Positions 6,704 through 8,519 of a stretch of DNA of 8,519 bases are shown here, piece by piece. The first letter of the stretch is position 1; every line of letters starts with the position of its first letter. The notes under the pieces were generated by a model. That model did not search any database and was not told the origin of the DNA. It was given only the letters and a program-made list of their open reading frames with translations. The DNA lies in NCBI GenBank assembly GCA_919902625.1, contig CAKKRO010000194.1:1-8519 (forward strand). The letters are read 5' to 3'. The translations under genes and the position numbers were made by a program. The DNA comes from Nitrosomonadaceae bacterium. GTDB taxonomy: Bacteria > Pseudomonadota > Gammaproteobacteria > Burkholderiales > Nitrosomonadaceae.

Positions 6704-7084
6704 ATGAAAGCACTAAAACTTTTAATATTGCTACCATTGGTTGCACTTAGCTTGTCCGTTTCATCCGCATTTGCAGTGGATGGAATTGATGATAACGACC
6801 ATGTAGCTTTGGCAAAACATTATGAAAACCTGGCCAAGGAAGCAGAAGTAAAATTACACGAAAATAAAGAATTACTCGTAGAATATGAAACGCATCCTTA
6901 TTACTATGGCAGACAAGGTCAAGACTTCCAATCACATACCTCAGCCAATATTCACGAATACGAGGAAGTTTTGGAAGAAAGTCTGAACAATGCTGGTCTT
7001 CATAGAAGAATGACACCGGAGCAAGATAGTTCAATCAATAAAGCGAAGATCAATTTAGATCATGGTTCTACGGCAGTGAGGTAA
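6704..7084 (+). CDS. Small exported His-rich helical protein, function unknown
   Basis: I cannot assign a function. The 126-residue product starts with a clear Sec signal peptide (MKALK, a Leu/Val-rich core, then SSAFA) with likely cleavage after Ala24, leaving about 102 residues in the periplasm. The mature part is polar and rich in Glu, Lys, Asn and His (8 His, no Cys). It looks like two helices (about 32-60, containing LAKHYENLAKEAEVKLHENK, and about 80-100, containing NIHEYEEVLEESLNNAGLHR) joined by a linker with PYYYGRQGQDFQSHT. From memory this resembles uncharacterised small exported proteins of ammonia oxidisers and relatives, with a helix / GRQ-QD-QSH / helix / HR-M pattern; that is recall, not a search. 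It stands alone between the permease operon and a palindromic terminator. No convincing promoter is visible, although strong translation signals suggest abundant expression. Confidence 0.85.
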   Translation: MKALKLLILLPLVALSLSVSSAFAVDGIDDNDHVALAKHYENLAKEAEVKLHENKELLVEYETHPYYYGRQGQDFQSHTSANIHEYEEVLEESLNNAGLHRRMTPEQDSSINKAKINLDHGSTAVR

Positions 7085-7114
7085 TATATTCTGCACAGGA
7101 TCTGAGCAGGAACC

Positions 7115-7146
7115 AAGCCACCCACCCGCTAGCGGGTGGGTGGCTT
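7115..7146. terminator. Perfect 32-bp palindrome, probable bidirectional terminator
   Basis: Two 14-base arms (AAGCCACCCACCCG and its exact complement CGGGTGGGTGGCTT) flank a CTAG loop, giving a very stable GC-rich hairpin on either strand. It lies 30 bp after the stop of the small exported protein gene and 21 bp beyond the stop of the convergent porin gene, the right place to end both transcripts. Neither side carries a long T tract (TTCTAG on the + side; TTGG on the - side), so it may also act as a 3' stabilising hairpin. Confidence 0.7.
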
Positions 7147-7167
7147 CTAGCTTCTCAATAAGGTTCA

Positions 7168-8511
7168 TCAAAAGGGCAGCATGAAATCAAGTGAAAATAA
7201 AATCTGATCTTTATTGCCGGCGAATGGTCTGTAAGCAGCTGCGTGATAAGCATCAACTCTGTCGTAGCGGATGTTAGGACGAATATTCAGCTTCTTGATG
7301 GAGTCCCATTTAAGTCCCAACGTTTTAGCTGCTTTCCAGTTCAGACCTACTGTTGCTGCATAATAATCCGCTGGCGTAATGGTGACACTGTTGAGATTAC
7401 CTGCGTAACTGACTGCGGCGCCATTAACGATATTGGTAGCTGCTGCAATCCGGAAAGGAGATGGATTACGAAAGCCATCTTGGTCACGATACCACTCACC
7501 TCGAATACCTGCTGACAAGTTATCGGTCAGGTCATAGTATAAATGTGCGATAGCACTAAACCATTCGGCATCTCTTGTCGCATTGGTGTATTTCAGATTG
7601 TTTAATAAAACGCCACCGGCATGGCCATAGACATGGTGCAGAACTAACAGGGTTTTAGGGTTAATTCTGTGTTGCAATACAATATTATAAAATCCCCAAG
7701 GCTCGCTACTTCGTGTGGAAGTCTCGCCATAAGTACCGGAGAAATGGAATGAGGTTTGATGATTATCACTGGTCCAAGTAAAGCCTGCAAGTCCACTCCA
7801 ATTACCCAGTTCTCTATTCAATCCTCCATCCCAGCCGCCATTAGCACTGCCAGTGAGAGGTCCTCCCAGAATTAACCAGTTTTTATTGATTGTGTAGTTT
7901 GCCAACATACCGGTATGAGTAAACGGTTCGCCGACATTCAACGTATAGGCGCGCGTATAAAAGAAATTGTCAGGTGCCGGGACAGTCTCAAAACCGGTCG
8001 GTGTATAGAAATGGCCTAATTTGATGTTGAGCCCATTGCCAACGGGTGCATAGGCTTCCAGGTAAGTTTGCGGAAGAGCGATTCCATAGGTACGGGAGGA
8101 AGAACAACATAAGTTAAGATCCCAGTCACTCCTTTTTAAAGGCTCTCCGGAATTTACATCAAAAGTTGGAACACCAAAAGCTTGAGTAAAAATGGCATCT
8201 GTTCCAAACATAAAATCAAAGCGCCCACCCAAACCCCATGATTTGCCTTCCGATACAACCGGGCGTCGCATAAACAAATTAAATTGGTTCAGTTGAAACC
8301 GGTTAGCCTGATCGGCAAAAATAACCGGACCATTAAATCCATTAGTTTGGCTGGGATTGAAGGTTGCGCCCCCATTAATCCAGCCGCCAAATTCTATCTT
8401 GCTTTCTTTAGCAAAGTTTCTAAGATTATTGGCATGAAGGGTGGCTGGATAGGTGGCGGAAAATAGCGAACTGCTTGCTATAACAAATAATAGCCACTTT
8501 CTATATTTCAT
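7168..8511 (-). CDS. Outer-membrane beta-barrel porin (OmpL-like, BBP2-type family)
   Basis: A 447-residue protein with a Sec signal peptide (MKYRKW, hydrophobic core, probable cleavage after LHA at residue 27) and a body of alternating, aromatic-rich amphipathic strands ending LDFMLPF, the terminal Phe typical of outer-membrane barrels. Segments such as FGGWINGGATFNP, NQFNLFMRRPV, LPQTYLEAYAPVGNGLNIKLGHFYTP and the closing strand resemble the putative beta-barrel porin-2 (OmpL-like) family, so general diffusion of small solutes is the likely role; the substrate is unknown. A Cys-Cys pair (135-136) in LNLCCSSS, probably in an extracellular loop, is unusual. The gene runs from near the right edge, so its promoter is missing and its ribosome site is probably cut off; an upstream in-frame start cannot be excluded, but the signal peptide supports this ATG. 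It converges with the small exported protein gene across the palindrome. Confidence 0.87.
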   Translation of the reverse strand: MKYRKWLLFVIASSSLFSATYPATLHANNLRNFAKESKIEFGGWINGGATFNPSQTNGFNGPVIFADQANRFQLNQFNLFMRRPVVSEGKSWGLGGRFDFMFGTDAIFTQAFGVPTFDVNSGEPLKRSDWDLNLCCSSSRTYGIALPQTYLEAYAPVGNGLNIKLGHFYTPTGFETVPAPDNFFYTRAYTLNVGEPFTHTGMLANYTINKNWLILGGPLTGSANGGWDGGLNRELGNWSGLAGFTWTSDNHQTSFHFSGTYGETSTRSSEPWGFYNIVLQHRINPKTLLVLHHVYGHAGGVLLNNLKYTNATRDAEWFSAIAHLYYDLTDNLSAGIRGEWYRDQDGFRNPSPFRIAAATNIVNGAAVSYAGNLNSVTITPADYYAATVGLNWKAAKTLGLKWDSIKKLNIRPNIRYDRVDAYHAAAYRPFAGNKDQILFSLDFMLPF

Positions 8512-8519
8512 CTTTGAGT

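Noticed and set aside
7243..7515. Plus-strand open frame inside the porin gene
   Set aside because: It is antisense to a well-supported porin, has no ribosome site, and shows no protein-like pattern.

Overview
The window reads as a piece of chromosome from a Gram-negative betaproteobacterium of moderate to low GC, probably a Nitrosomonas-like ammonia oxidiser. This rests on gene order (hupB, two tRNA genes, then a ppiD-type chaperone, which in many proteobacteria lies downstream of lon), on protein features, and on recall of similar genomes. No ammonia-oxidation gene is present, so the genus is an inference.

Left part (1-2462, all + strand): hupB (HU-beta nucleoid protein), tRNA-Val(UAC) and tRNA-Asp(GUC) with encoded CCA ends, then ppiD, a membrane-anchored parvulin chaperone. 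The hupB-to-tRNA gap is only 14 bp with no terminator, so a joint transcript is likely. Middle (2459-3244, - strand): fabI, enoyl-ACP reductase, converging on ppiD so tightly that the two stop codons share the palindrome CTAG. fabI has a recognisable -10 box in the intergenic region it shares with the divergent gene on its right.

Right part: 3376-6576 (+) encodes a family 5 extracellular solute-binding protein and one DppB/OppB-type permease 21 bp downstream. The second permease and the ATPase subunits expected of such an importer do not follow. The binding protein is odd because it carries both a lipobox and a C-terminal transmembrane helix. Next comes a small, His-rich, exported, probably helical protein (6704-7084, +) with a strong Shine-Dalgarno. 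A perfect 32-bp palindrome then separates it from a converging outer-membrane beta-barrel porin gene (7168-8511, -), whose upstream region is cut by the window edge.

Most of the window is housekeeping. The parts most deserving a second look are the incomplete, doubly anchored peptide-importer pair and the unassigned small secreted protein. I see no CRISPR array, insertion sequence, phage gene or clear defence system. No gene-free stretch exceeds 300 bases; the largest gaps are 3245-3375 and 6577-6703.
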